From positions 1-9,002 of the forward strand of contig JASBUM010000128.1 in assembly GCA_030147905.1 (NCBI GenBank): a DNA stretch of 9,002 bases. The letters run 5' to 3'. Both the position numbers and the translations under genes were made by a program. Within the stretch, counting starts at the first letter, position 1. Every line of letters starts with the position of its first letter. Source of the stretch: Acidimangrovimonas sp. GTDB taxonomy: Bacteria; Pseudomonadota; Alphaproteobacteria; Rhodobacterales; Rhodobacteraceae. Below the pieces are notes generated by a model. That model did no database searches. It was not told the origin of the DNA and worked only from the letters and a program-made list of their open reading frames with translations. Positions 1-6,874 of this stretch are shown piece after piece.

Positions 1-78
1 ACATCCGGGGGCGCGGAAGGCATTCAGTCTCATCTGGGGGATTTGCCCCCGAATGTCACGATCCGGTTAGCGAATTTC

Positions 79-112
79 TACCTGTCTGCGGCGAAATGTT
101 GAAAAACAGGTA
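79..112. repeat. Inverted repeat TACCTGT / ACAGGTA
   Basis: TACCTGT at 79-85 and ACAGGTA at 106-112 are perfect 7-bp inverted arms around a 20-base spacer. The surrounding 1-130 stretch is AT-richer than the neighbouring genes and also holds GGGGG-ATTTG-CCCCC at 36-50. It could be an operator or a second hairpin downstream of the acyl-CoA synthetase. The gene to the left lies outside the window, so the function is unknown. Confidence 0.35.
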
Positions 113-133
113 TTCTGTACATCCTTTTACGCA

Positions 134-151
134 TGACCGCTGGCGCGGTCA
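134..151 (-). terminator. Hairpin after acyl-CoA synthetase
   Basis: TGACCGC (134-140) and GCGGTCA (145-151) form a 7-bp perfect stem with a 4-base loop, starting 10 bases after the TGA stop of the acyl-CoA synthetase. There is no U-tract on the minus strand, so it may be a weak or Rho-assisted end, or only an mRNA 3' stabiliser. Confidence 0.35.
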
Positions 152-161
152 AAGGGCCGTA

Positions 162-2114
162 TCAGGCCGAACCGGCGCCGGCCGCGGCAACCGGTGGACG
201 CGTTTCGGCCGTCTGCTGCCACCGCCACGGACGGGTAAAGCGGTTCAACACCTCGCGCACCGCCTCGGCTTCGGCCCGCGCGCTGCCGCCCTTGGTCGTC
301 AGCACGGCCGTCAGCCCGTCCCGGCGGTCGTCGACCACCTCTGCCACGCGCACCGCAAGCCCCGCCTCGGCCAGTGCCGCGTCATAGATGCGTCCGATCG
401 CGCGCTTGCGCAGATCCGGCTTGAAGACCTTGCCGACCGCGGTCTTGGGCAGTTCGGGCAGGATCTCCAGATATTTGGGGACGGCAGCGCGTTCGTGGAT
501 ATTGGCGGCGGCATGGGCCATCAGCGCATCGACATCGACATCGGCCCCGGCGACCAGTTCGACATAGGCACAGGGCAATTCGCCCGCGAAGGCGTCGGGT
601 TGTCCGATCGCACCGACCAAGGCGACCGCGGGATGCGACATCAGCGCCTCCTCGATGATCGCCGGATCGATGTTGTGGCCACCACGGATGATCAGATCCT
701 TCGCACGCCCGGTAATGAACAGATAGCCGTCGGCGTCGATCCGGCCCAGATCGCCCGTCCGAAGGTAGACGTCCTCGGTGAACAGGTCGTGGTTCTTGGC
801 GGCTTCCGTGTAGGTGCCGCCGGGCAGGACGCCGGGATTGGCCACGCAGATCTCGCCGACCTCATCGATGCCGCATTCGCGCGTCAGCCGGCCCTGCGCG
901 CCATGCTGAAGGATCCGCACATGGGTATAGGGAAACGGGATCCCGACCGAGCCGATCTTCTTCTGGCCCTCCACCGGATTGACCGAGACGAGACAGGTGC
1001 ATTCGGTCAGCCCGTAACCCTCGATGATGGTCACGCCGGTCGCCGCCTCGAAACGGTTGAACAACTCGACCGGCAGGGGCGCCGAACCCGAGAGGGCGAG
1101 CTTCAGCGTCGAGACATCGGCATCGACGGGGCGCTGCATCAACGCGGCGAGCGCGGTCGGCACGGTTATCATGAAGCTCACGCGCCAGCGTTCGATCAGC
1201 TTCCAGAAATTGTCGAAGACGCCGTCGCCCCGGTAGCCCGCCGGAGTGGGAAAGACGACATGCGCGCCGCTTGCGATCACCGACATCAGCACGGGATAGG
1301 CCGCGAAGACGTGAAACAGCGGCAGCGGGCAGATCAGCACGTCCTCGTGGGTGAAGAGCAGCTCGGCCCCGAGCCAGCCGTTGTAGATCATCCCCGACAC
1401 CCGGTGGCGCGCGACCTTCGGCATGCCGGTGGTCCCGCCGGTGTGGAAATAGGCCGCGATCCGGTCCTCGGGCGGGTCCTCGAACGTCAGCGCCCCGGAC
1501 GGCTGCCGGGCGCATTCGCGATTGAAATCGAGCACGCGCGCCTGATGCGAGACCGGGTTGCGGGGCCGGATCAGCGGGACGATCCAGCTTTTCGGCGGCC
1601 CGAGATAGCGGTTGAGATCGACCTCGAGCACGGTCGTCACCGATGGCGCCTCGGCAACGGCGGCGGCGACCTTCTGCGCCACGTCGGCGTGGGGAAAGGC
1701 GCGTAGCGTGACCACCACGCGAGCACCCGTCTCGCGCAGGATCGCGGCGATCTGCTCGGCATCGAGCAGCGGATTGATCGGGTTCACGATCCCCGCCACC
1801 GCCCCGGCCAGCAGCGTCACCGCGGTTTCGCTGCTGTTGGGCAGGACATAGGCGACCACGTCGTCGCGTCCGATCCCGAGGCTGCGAAACAGGTTGGCGG
1901 CCTGCGTGACACGGCGGTGCAATTCGTTCCAGCTCAGCGTCTCGGCCGGATCCGCGGGCCCCGAGGTCAGCTGGAACGACAATGCCGGACGCGTACCGTG
2001 GCGGGCGCTGGTGGCCGACAGAAGCGCATAGATGGAACGTGCGACCGGTCGATCGGCCCATGGCATCTCGGCCTCGATCGCGTTGCGCTGCGCAACCGAT
2101 GCAAAAGAACCCAT
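162..2114 (-). CDS. Acyl-CoA synthetase, AMP-binding (long FadD-like type)
   Basis: This gene encodes a 650-residue ATP-dependent acyl-CoA ligase of the ANL superfamily, which activates a carboxylic acid through an acyl-adenylate to a CoA thioester in the cytoplasm. Visible motifs in order are the P-loop HTGGTTGMPK (224-233), GYGLTE (366-371), YLRTGDLG (450-457), the hinge GRAKDLIIRGGHN (469-481) and the C-terminal PKTAVGKVFK (556-565), whose Lys562 should be the catalytic lysine. About 80 residues follow the lysine motif, which fits the long (about 630) acyl-CoA synthetase group rather than classical FadD. The start at 2114 is chosen over a start 49 codons upstream because AGGGAGG lies 6 bases before this ATG. 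The acyl substrate cannot be read from sequence; medium- or long-chain fatty acid or an aromatic acid are all possible. No beta-oxidation gene is adjacent. The gene lies downstream of the ABC exporter on the same strand, 219 bp away, so co-transcription is uncertain. Confidence 0.93.
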   Translation of the reverse strand: MGSFASVAQRNAIEAEMPWADRPVARSIYALLSATSARHGTRPALSFQLTSGPADPAETLSWNELHRRVTQAANLFRSLGIGRDDVVAYVLPNSSETAVTLLAGAVAGIVNPINPLLDAEQIAAILRETGARVVVTLRAFPHADVAQKVAAAVAEAPSVTTVLEVDLNRYLGPPKSWIVPLIRPRNPVSHQARVLDFNRECARQPSGALTFEDPPEDRIAAYFHTGGTTGMPKVARHRVSGMIYNGWLGAELLFTHEDVLICPLPLFHVFAAYPVLMSVIASGAHVVFPTPAGYRGDGVFDNFWKLIERWRVSFMITVPTALAALMQRPVDADVSTLKLALSGSAPLPVELFNRFEAATGVTIIEGYGLTECTCLVSVNPVEGQKKIGSVGIPFPYTHVRILQHGAQGRLTRECGIDEVGEICVANPGVLPGGTYTEAAKNHDLFTEDVYLRTGDLGRIDADGYLFITGRAKDLIIRGGHNIDPAIIEEALMSHPAVALVGAIGQPDAFAGELPCAYVELVAGADVDVDALMAHAAANIHERAAVPKYLEILPELPKTAVGKVFKPDLRKRAIGRIYDAALAEAGLAVRVAEVVDDRRDGLTAVLTTKGGSARAEAEAVREVLNRFTRPWRWQQTAETRPPVAAAGAGSA

Positions 2115-2120
2115 GGCTTG

Positions 2121-2127
2121 CCTCCCT
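2121..2127 (-). promoter_or_regulatory. Ribosome binding site of acyl-CoA synthetase
   Basis: The minus strand reads AGGGAGG, 6 bases before the ATG at 2114. It decides the start: the longer frame reaching to 2261 has no comparable site, and its extra residues look like translated leader. Confidence 0.8.
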
Positions 2128-2314
2128 GACCTGATCCTTCCCGGGGACCAAGCCTGTGCCTTTTCGGCAGCCCGCGCAAGGCCGCGGCCGGGGGAATACG
2201 CAACGTCAGCCGCAGGCGCATGCGCGACCGCTTGACGCATGGGAGGATCCAAGAGTCTCACGGCCGTGTCGGCCCGACCGCGCGGCCAAGGCGACGACAG
2301 ATCGCGGCGGACGG

Positions 2315-2332
2315 GTCCGGGAAAGGCCGGAC
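2315..2332 (-). terminator. Hairpin directly after the ABC exporter
   Basis: GTCCGG (2315-2320) pairs with CCGGAC (2327-2332) around a 6-base loop and begins one base after the TAG stop of the ABC exporter. It has no following T-run on the minus strand, so it is a weak terminator candidate between the exporter and the acyl-CoA synthetase. Confidence 0.3.
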
Positions 2333-2333
2333 G

Positions 2334-4151
2334 CTATTGCGCCGCGACCCCGTCGGTGAATTGCAGCTTGGCCAGCCGCGCATAGAGGCCGCCCTCGCTG
2401 ACCAGGTCGGCGTGGCTGCCGCTGGCGACGATCCGCCCCTCCTCGAAGACGAGGATCCGGTCGGCCTTCTTCACCGTCGCCAGGCGATGGGCGACGATCA
2501 GCGTGGTCCGCCCCCGGCTGAGTTCCTCGACCGCCGTCTGCACGGCCCGCTCGCTTTCGGCGTCGAGCGCGCTGGTCGCCTCGTCCAGAAGCAGGATCGG
2601 CGCATCGCGCAAGATCGCGCGGGCGATCGCGATCCGCTGTTTCTGCCCGCCCGACAGCATCACCCCGCGTTCGCCGACATAGGTGTCGTAGCCCTCGGGC
2701 AGCGCCTGAAGAAAGTCATGCGCGGCGGCGGCGCGGGCGGCGGCCTCGACCTCGGCGTCGCTGGCTTCGGGGCGGCCGAAGCGGATGTTCTCGCGCGCGG
2801 TGGCGGCGAATATGACCGGATCTTGCGGCACCAGCGCGACGGCACGCCGGAAATCGTCGCGTGCCATCTCGCGCAGGTCGATCCCGTCGATGCGTATCGC
2901 GCCGGCGACCGGATCGTAGAACCGCAGCAGCAGCTGGATGATCGTCGTCTTGCCCGCTCCCGACGGCCCGACCAGCGCGACGGTCTCGCCCGGCGCGACC
3001 TCGAGGCTGACACCGTCGAGCGCCGAGCTTTCCGGGCGGGTCGGATAATGGAAACGCACGTCGTCGAAGGCGATGCGCCCGCTGACCGGACGCGGCAGCA
3101 GCCGCGGCGTGACCGGGTCGCGCACCGTATCCTCGGCACGCAGCAGTTCCACCAGCCGTTCTGTCGCCCCCGCGGCACGCTGCAATTCACCGATGATGTC
3201 GGACAGCGAGCCAACGGAACTGGCGACGATGACGGCATAGATCACGAACTGGATCAGGGTGCCCGCGCTCATGTCGCCGGCGCGCACGTCGCGCGCACCG
3301 ATCCACAACACGCCGACGATGCCGGTGAAGACCAGGAAGATGACGATGATCGTCATCACCGCCCGCGCGCCGATCCGTTCGCGCGCCGAGGCAAAGGCCT
3401 TCTCGGTGATGTCGCTGAAATGGCCGCGGCTGGCCTTTTCATGGGTGAAGGCCTGCACCGTCTGCACCGAGGTCAGCGATTCCGACGCGGAGCCCGATGT
3501 CGTGGCGATCCAGTCCTGGTTCTCGCGGCTCAGCCGGCGCAGGCGCCGCCCCAGCACGATGATCGGCACCACCACCACCGGCACGATCAGGAGCACCAGC
3601 CCGGTCAGCTTGGCGCTGGTCAGCAGCATCAGAACCAGCCCGCCGAGCAGCAGCAGCGAATTGCGCAGCGCGACCGAAACCGACGACGAGATCACCGACA
3701 GGATCAGCGTGGTGTCGGTGGTCAGCCGGCTAAGGACCTCGCCGCTCATGATCCGTTCGAAGAAGGCCGGGCTCATCGAGATGATACGGTCGAACAGGGC
3801 CTTGCGGATATCCGCCACCACCCGCTCACCCAGCCGGGTGACCAGGTAGTAGCGCGTGCCCGACCCGACCGCCAGAAGCGTGGCGATGACCAGTGCCGCG
3901 ATGAAATAGCTGTCCAGAAGCCGGGACGAGGAATTGCTGAACCCGTCGACGACGCGTCGCACGGCGATCGGCAGGATCAGCGAGATGACGGCGGTGGAGA
4001 CCAGTGCGAGCCCCGCCAGCGCCACCATGCCGCGATAGGGCCGCATGAACGGCCACAGCCCCTTCAGCGCGCCGATCCGTTTCGATTTGCCGCGATCTTC
4101 AGTCGCGGCGTCCGCTCCCTGTCCGCGTCCCCGTGCCATATGCCCATCCAT
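2334..4151 (-). CDS. ABC exporter, fused permease and ATP-binding protein
   Basis: This 605-residue protein is a type IV (B-family, MsbA-like) half-transporter with one membrane domain followed by one ATPase domain; two copies should dimerise in the inner membrane to export a substrate. Likely membrane helices lie near residues 43-62, 83-100, 162-179, 183-200, 266-286 and 296-316. The ATPase shows Walker A GPSGAGKTT (395-403), Q-loop Gln443, signature LSGGQ (499-503), Walker B ILLLDE (519-524) with SALD D-loop (527-530), and switch His555. All catalytic residues are present, so it should hydrolyse ATP. The substrate is not readable; lipid, peptide or drug are the family options, and no partner half-transporter is adjacent. 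An in-frame ATG at 4139 (residue 5) is an alternative start; neither has a strong ribosome binding site (GGA at 5 and 7 bases respectively). It ends in TAG right after the expected C-terminus, which shows that TAG is a normal stop in this genome. Confidence 0.92.
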   Translation of the reverse strand: MDGHMARGRGQGADAATEDRGKSKRIGALKGLWPFMRPYRGMVALAGLALVSTAVISLILPIAVRRVVDGFSNSSSRLLDSYFIAALVIATLLAVGSGTRYYLVTRLGERVVADIRKALFDRIISMSPAFFERIMSGEVLSRLTTDTTLILSVISSSVSVALRNSLLLLGGLVLMLLTSAKLTGLVLLIVPVVVVPIIVLGRRLRRLSRENQDWIATTSGSASESLTSVQTVQAFTHEKASRGHFSDITEKAFASARERIGARAVMTIIVIFLVFTGIVGVLWIGARDVRAGDMSAGTLIQFVIYAVIVASSVGSLSDIIGELQRAAGATERLVELLRAEDTVRDPVTPRLLPRPVSGRIAFDDVRFHYPTRPESSALDGVSLEVAPGETVALVGPSGAGKTTIIQLLLRFYDPVAGAIRIDGIDLREMARDDFRRAVALVPQDPVIFAATARENIRFGRPEASDAEVEAAARAAAAHDFLQALPEGYDTYVGERGVMLSGGQKQRIAIARAILRDAPILLLDEATSALDAESERAVQTAVEELSRGRTTLIVAHRLATVKKADRILVFEEGRIVASGSHADLVSEGGLYARLAKLQFTDGVAAQ

Positions 4152-4456
4152 TCCTGTCCATGATTCTTGGCCTTACGCCCTCAGGTCCCGGCGGGCAAGC
4201 ATGGGCCGCCCCCCGAAACGCCGCGATTGGCGCCGTTCCGATCACAGAGGCGCGAGCCGGGCGATATCCTCGCCACGGGGCGCCGAATGGTCTCCCGCGC
4301 TGCATAGCTGCGCGCGGCGAACCAAACCGGCCATCTGGCGGGATGGCGCGCCGGGGCCGGGCCGGGCGCGCAACCGAGGCCCGCGAGGGGGTGGATGACG
4401 CCTCGGAGAAGACGGCGAACGGAAACGGCACGAGGCAAGAGGACGCCACGAGAATG
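4152..4456. other. Spacer without a convincing gene
   Basis: This stretch lies between the ABC exporter start and the repeats at the tRNA. I see no gene: the open frames crossing it on both strands run straight through the tRNA or the tandem repeats, have no ribosome binding site and low-complexity composition. It contains one strong GC hairpin, GCGCGCC (4346-4352) with GGCGCGC (4365-4371) and a 12-base loop. That hairpin lies about 150 bases downstream of the tRNA and could help end its transcript, although it lacks a U-tract. Confidence 0.5.
4170..4198 (-). promoter_or_regulatory. Possible promoter of the ABC exporter
   Basis: On the minus strand TTGCCC (4193-4198) and TAAGGC (4170-4175) are separated by 17 bases, about 20 bases upstream of the exporter start. 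The -10 match is poor, so this is only a candidate. Confidence 0.22.
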
Positions 4457-4516
4457 AATGAGACGTGGGGAAACGAGACCTGGGGAAACGAGACGCGGGA
4501 GAATGAGACGTGGGAG
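4457..4516. repeat. Four 15-bp tandem repeats touching tRNA-Gly
   Basis: Four direct copies of a 15-bp unit run without gaps: 4457-4471 AATGAGACGTGGGGA, 4472-4486 AACGAGACCTGGGGA, 4487-4501 AACGAGACGCGGGAG and 4502-4516 AATGAGACGTGGGAG. A fifth copy begins (AATGGAGCGGG) but turns into the tRNA 3' end at 4519. Copies differ at 2-5 positions, so this is an older expansion or one under selection. On the minus strand the array is pyrimidine-rich and would form the trailer of the tRNA transcript. Confidence 0.85.
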
Positions 4517-4518
4517 AA

Positions 4519-4592
4519 TGGAGCGGGTGATGGGAATCGAACCCACGTATTCAGCTTGGAAGGCTGCTGCTCTACCATTGAGCTACACCCGC
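4519..4592 (-). tRNA. tRNA-Gly (anticodon UCC)
   Basis: This is a complete 74-base tRNA reading GGA codons (and GGG by wobble). The acceptor arms GCGGGTG and CACCCGC pair perfectly, the discriminator is U, and the CCA end is encoded at 4519-4521. The D arm is GCTC/GAGC, the anticodon loop is CTTCCAA with UCC at 4558-4560, and the T loop is TTCGATT. The top pair of the anticodon stem is G-A, a small irregularity that leaves four good pairs. The 5' end lies 11 bases from the -10 box of a clear promoter. Confidence 0.97.
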
Positions 4593-4602
4593 ATGCGCCC
4601 TC

Positions 4603-4630
4603 CTATAAGCGGCCGGCGGGGCCGAGGCAA
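4603..4630 (-). promoter_or_regulatory. Promoter of tRNA-Gly
   Basis: On the minus strand TTGCCT (4625-4630) and TTATAG (4603-4608) are separated by 16 bases. Transcription would start near 4596, only a few bases before the mature 5' end. The -35 of TTGCC type with a TATA-like -10 fits strong stable-RNA promoters of alphaproteobacteria. Confidence 0.7.
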
Positions 4631-4667
4631 GCGCTTCGCACCCGGCGCAGTGCGCGGGCGGGGGCAC

Positions 4668-4710
4668 AAAAAGGGGCGTCGCGGCGGCGCGAGAACGTGC
4701 CGCGCGCGAC
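4668..4710 (-). terminator. Intrinsic terminator of the 5'-nucleotidase gene
   Basis: On the minus strand a stem of 11 base pairs with one bulged base (GTCGCG-c-GCGGC, 10-base loop, GCCGC-CGCGAC; 4678-4710) is followed by GCCCC and then TTTTT (4668-4672). It begins 18 bases after the TAG stop of the 5'-nucleotidase and separates that gene from the tRNA promoter. Confidence 0.75.
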
Positions 4711-4728
4711 ACGCGGTCGGCGGCGGGC

Positions 4729-6249
4729 CTACTGGCCGGCCTTCTTGATCCGGCCCGAAACCGTCTCGGTCACCTTGCCGGTCTTCCCGATATAGGCCAT
4801 CACGTCGTTGGCCATCAGGTTGCCCGACTGTTCATTGACCACGACCTTGCCGCCCGACAGGGCCGTATAGCCGTCCCCCCCACGCAGCATGTAGTCGTTG
4901 GTGGCCAGCTTGTATCGCTTGCCCGGATCGAGCGGCCGCCCCCCCACACGCACGGAGACCACCCGCGCGCCGGGCTTCGCGGCGGGGTCATAGACGACAT
5001 CCATCCCCGACACCTGCGGAAAGCGGCCGGCGCCGTTCTCGACCTGGCTGAAGCCGTTCTCCAGCGCCGCCCGGATCTGCGCACCGGTGATCTCGGTCAC
5101 CACCGTCTTGTTGCCGAAGGGCAGCTCTGTCAACACGTCGCGACGCGTAAGCTTGGTGCCGGCATCATAGGTCCGGTCGCCGCGAATGCCGCCGCCGTTG
5201 GTGATCGCCACATCCGCCCCGGTCGCGGCGCGCATTGCATCGGCGACCAGATCGCCCATCGCCGATTCCCGGCTGCGCACCACGTTGCGGCGCGAGTCGA
5301 GCGGCACGGTGGTGGTGCCGATCACCACGTTCAGGCTCTGGTCGAGCTTGGCGCGGAACCCGTCGATCATCTTCTGGGTCTCGGGATCGGGTGTCACCGT
5401 CGCGGTATCGATGAAATGGAACTCGGGCGTCCATTTGACCACCCGCTTGCCGTCCTTCTCGCCGATCGTCACATTGAGCGTCAGCGGCGAGAGATAGCGT
5501 GCGTCCATCGAGGTTTCGACATAGGCGGTGACGCCGTCGTAGGCGGTCATGTAGTCATGATCGTCGCCCGACATGATGACGTCGAAGGCGTGGCTGGCGA
5601 TAAGCTGGCGGTCCTGGTCATGCGGGGTCTGCACCACCCCGACGACCAGATCCGCGCCCTTCGCCCTCGCCGCCTTCGCCGCCGCGATCCCGGTCTTGAC
5701 CGAAGGCAGGAATTTCAGATCGCCGGTATTCGAGACGGTGGGAGAATCATCCTCTGACACCGGGATCAGCGCGATCTTCAGCCCGGCCATCTCCTTCCAC
5801 ATCACGCCATGAACACCCTTGAGCGGCGAGCCGTCCGGATTGGTGATGGACACCGTCGCCCAAGGGTATTTCGATGCCCCGACCTTCTGCAGGAAATTCG
5901 CCGGGCCGAAGTCGAATTCGTGATTGCCGGGCACCGCGATGTCGAAGGGCACCAGGTTGGTCAGGTCGATCGTATTCTGTCCCTTGTCGAGCCCCGACAG
6001 CAGCGAGGGCGAGAGCATGTCGCCGTCGAAGACATAGAGAAAGTTCGGGTTGGCGGCCCTTTCCGCCTTCGCCACCGCGTTCAGGCGCGCGAAACCGCCA
6101 CGCTCCTTGCCGGCGTCGAAATTGTAGAGATCGCCCACCCCGAGGATCGTGATCCGGGCGCTTTGCGCCAGCGCGGGCGTCAAAGCCAGCGCCGACAGGA
6201 GGGCCGCCGCGGCAAATGCGCGGAACGGATGATGGATGACGAACGACAT
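4729..6249 (-). CDS. Secreted bifunctional metallophosphatase/5'-nucleotidase
   Basis: This 506-residue protein belongs to the UshA-like 5'-nucleotidase family, periplasmic enzymes that strip phosphate from nucleotides. Residues 1-28 form a signal peptide ending ALA, with cleavage likely before Gln29. The metallophosphatase domain shows GDLYNF (39-44), Asp76 in FDGD, PGNHEFD (107-113), QTPH (207-210) and SGDDHD (227-232). The 5'-nucleotidase C-terminal domain shows NGGGIRGD (351-358), ELPFGN (375-380) and GGDGY (457-461). Two metal positions deviate from the classical pattern: Tyr42 replaces the His of DxH, and Asp229 replaces the first His of GHxH. Variants with Tyr at the first site are known in the family, but activity and metal use may differ. 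The start at 6249 is chosen because AGGGAG lies 8 bases before it and the signal peptide begins there; the longer frame to 6309 adds 20 unlikely residues. It is transcribed away from the DUF952-pyrD operon and has its own terminator. A role in scavenging phosphate or nucleosides is inferred. Confidence 0.9.
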   Translation of the reverse strand: MSFVIHHPFRAFAAAALLSALALTPALAQSARITILGVGDLYNFDAGKERGGFARLNAVAKAERAANPNFLYVFDGDMLSPSLLSGLDKGQNTIDLTNLVPFDIAVPGNHEFDFGPANFLQKVGASKYPWATVSITNPDGSPLKGVHGVMWKEMAGLKIALIPVSEDDSPTVSNTGDLKFLPSVKTGIAAAKAARAKGADLVVGVVQTPHDQDRQLIASHAFDVIMSGDDHDYMTAYDGVTAYVETSMDARYLSPLTLNVTIGEKDGKRVVKWTPEFHFIDTATVTPDPETQKMIDGFRAKLDQSLNVVIGTTTVPLDSRRNVVRSRESAMGDLVADAMRAATGADVAITNGGGIRGDRTYDAGTKLTRRDVLTELPFGNKTVVTEITGAQIRAALENGFSQVENGAGRFPQVSGMDVVYDPAAKPGARVVSVRVGGRPLDPGKRYKLATNDYMLRGGDGYTALSGGKVVVNEQSGNLMANDVMAYIGKTGKVTETVSGRIKKAGQ

Positions 6250-6278
6250 GATCAATACTCCCTGACATTTTATTGATC
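6250..6278. promoter_or_regulatory. Inverted repeat around the 5'-nucleotidase ribosome binding site
   Basis: GATCAATA (6250-6257) and TATTGATC (6271-6278) are perfect 8-bp inverted arms around a 13-base spacer. The left arm touches the start codon at 6249. In the mRNA the spacer would be a loop containing the ribosome binding site AGGGAG (6258-6263). The half-sites are 21 bp apart centre to centre, two helical turns, so it may be a protein operator as well as an RNA hairpin. Confidence 0.6.
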
Positions 6279-6422
6279 GCAGAGTGCGGCCTGTCCTTCT
6301 TGCTGTCAAAGCCTTCGCCCGGACAGCTGCGGATGCGCCTGCGCCCGACCATCGCCCCGTGACGTAACGCGGGCGTGACGCGCCCCATTGACCTCCACCG
6401 CGGCAGCGGGCATGACCGGGGC

Positions 6423-6761
6423 ATGCTGATCTACAAGATCTTCCGCCGCCCCGAATGGGATGCCTTTCGCCACGCGGGCGAGACCGCGGGCGCGCCCGTC
6501 GATCTCGCGGACGGCTTCATCCATTTCTCGACCGGGGCGCAGGTGGCAGAGACTGCGGCGAAACATTTCGCCACCGAAAGTGATCTGGTGCTGGTTGCCG
6601 CGCGGGCCGAGGATCTCGGTCCGGCGCTGCGCTGGGAGCCGTCGCGCGGCGGGGCGCTCTTTCCCCATCTCTACCGCAACATGACCCTGTCGGACGTGGT
6701 CTGGGACAAATCCCTGCCGCTGGGAGCGAGCGGCCATATCTTTCCCCAGGGCGTGCCATGA
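6423..6761 (+). CDS. DUF952 family protein
   Basis: This 112-residue cytoplasmic protein matches the DUF952 family, which is widespread in alphaproteobacteria and has no established biochemical role. Family hallmarks visible are MLIYKIF at the start, DGFIHFST (30-37), and [15 protein letters not shown] (71-85) followed by the VVW segment (92-94). The length is typical. The start at 6423 is chosen because family members begin with this MLIYKI-like segment; the frame stays open 16 codons upstream to a GTG at 6375 that adds unrelated residues. The ribosome binding site is weak (CGGGGC directly before the ATG). It is the first gene of a plus-strand chain with pyrD and the ArsC-like gene, and its stop overlaps a following ATG as ATGA (6758-6761). 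Confidence 0.88.
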   Translation: MLIYKIFRRPEWDAFRHAGETAGAPVDLADGFIHFSTGAQVAETAAKHFATESDLVLVAARAEDLGPALRWEPSRGGALFPHLYRNMTLSDVVWDKSLPLGASGHIFPQGVP

Positions 6762-6874
6762 ACGTGCCGGCGGCCGCGACCCGGGCCATGTCCGCCCCGT
6801 TCGGCACGCCGGCTGCCGGTCCCGTCATTGGCGGCCGCCCCGCCAGCCTCGGAGAAGGGCGGGGCGTTTGGTGA
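6758..6874 (+). CDS. Possible 38-residue linker ORF before pyrD
   Basis: A 38-codon frame starts in the ATGA that contains the DUF952 stop and ends in the GTGA that contains the pyrD start. It thus fills the gap between the two genes with a 4-base overlap on each side. The peptide is rich in Ala, Gly and Pro ([11 protein letters not shown] at the start, GEGRGVW at the end), with no domain, signal or membrane segment that I recognise. Its value may lie in carrying ribosomes through the hairpin at 6836-6866 to the pyrD start rather than in the peptide. It could also be chance, because long open frames are common at this GC content. Confidence 0.35.
   Translation: MNVPAAATRAMSAPFGTPAAGPVIGGRPASLGEGRGVW
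6836..6866 (+). promoter_or_regulatory. GC hairpin just before the pyrD start
   Basis: CGCCCCGCC (6836-6844) and GGCGGGGCG (6858-6866) form a perfect 9-bp stem with a 13-base loop, followed by TTT and, one base later, the pyrD GTG. The only purine-rich ribosome binding candidate, GGAGAAGG (6851-6858), lies in the loop. The structure could attenuate transcription or control pyrD translation; ribosomes translating the 38-codon frame would melt it. Confidence 0.5.

Noticed and set aside
96..1706. A 536-codon plus-strand frame opposite the acyl-CoA synthetase
   Set aside because: It is an antisense shadow typical of GC-rich DNA, with Arg/Gly/His-rich low-complexity sequence and no domain; the minus-strand gene has every family motif.
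2220..4163. A 647-codon plus-strand frame opposite the ABC exporter
   Set aside because: It is a shadow frame rich in Asp, Arg, Gln and His with no recognisable domain; the minus strand has all ABC motifs.
4457..4516. CRISPR array
   Set aside because: The units are contiguous 15-mers with no spacers and no cas genes.
4519..4592. tRNA-Gly as an attachment site of an integrated element
   Set aside because: No integrase and no second copy of the tRNA 3' end appear in the window, and the neighbours are ordinary chromosomal genes.
4133..4795. A 220-codon plus-strand frame with NETWG-type five-residue repeats
   Set aside because: It runs antisense through the tRNA (its GDGNRTHVFSLEGC segment is the usual spurious tRNA translation), its repeats come from the 15-bp array, and it overlaps the end of the 5'-nucleotidase.
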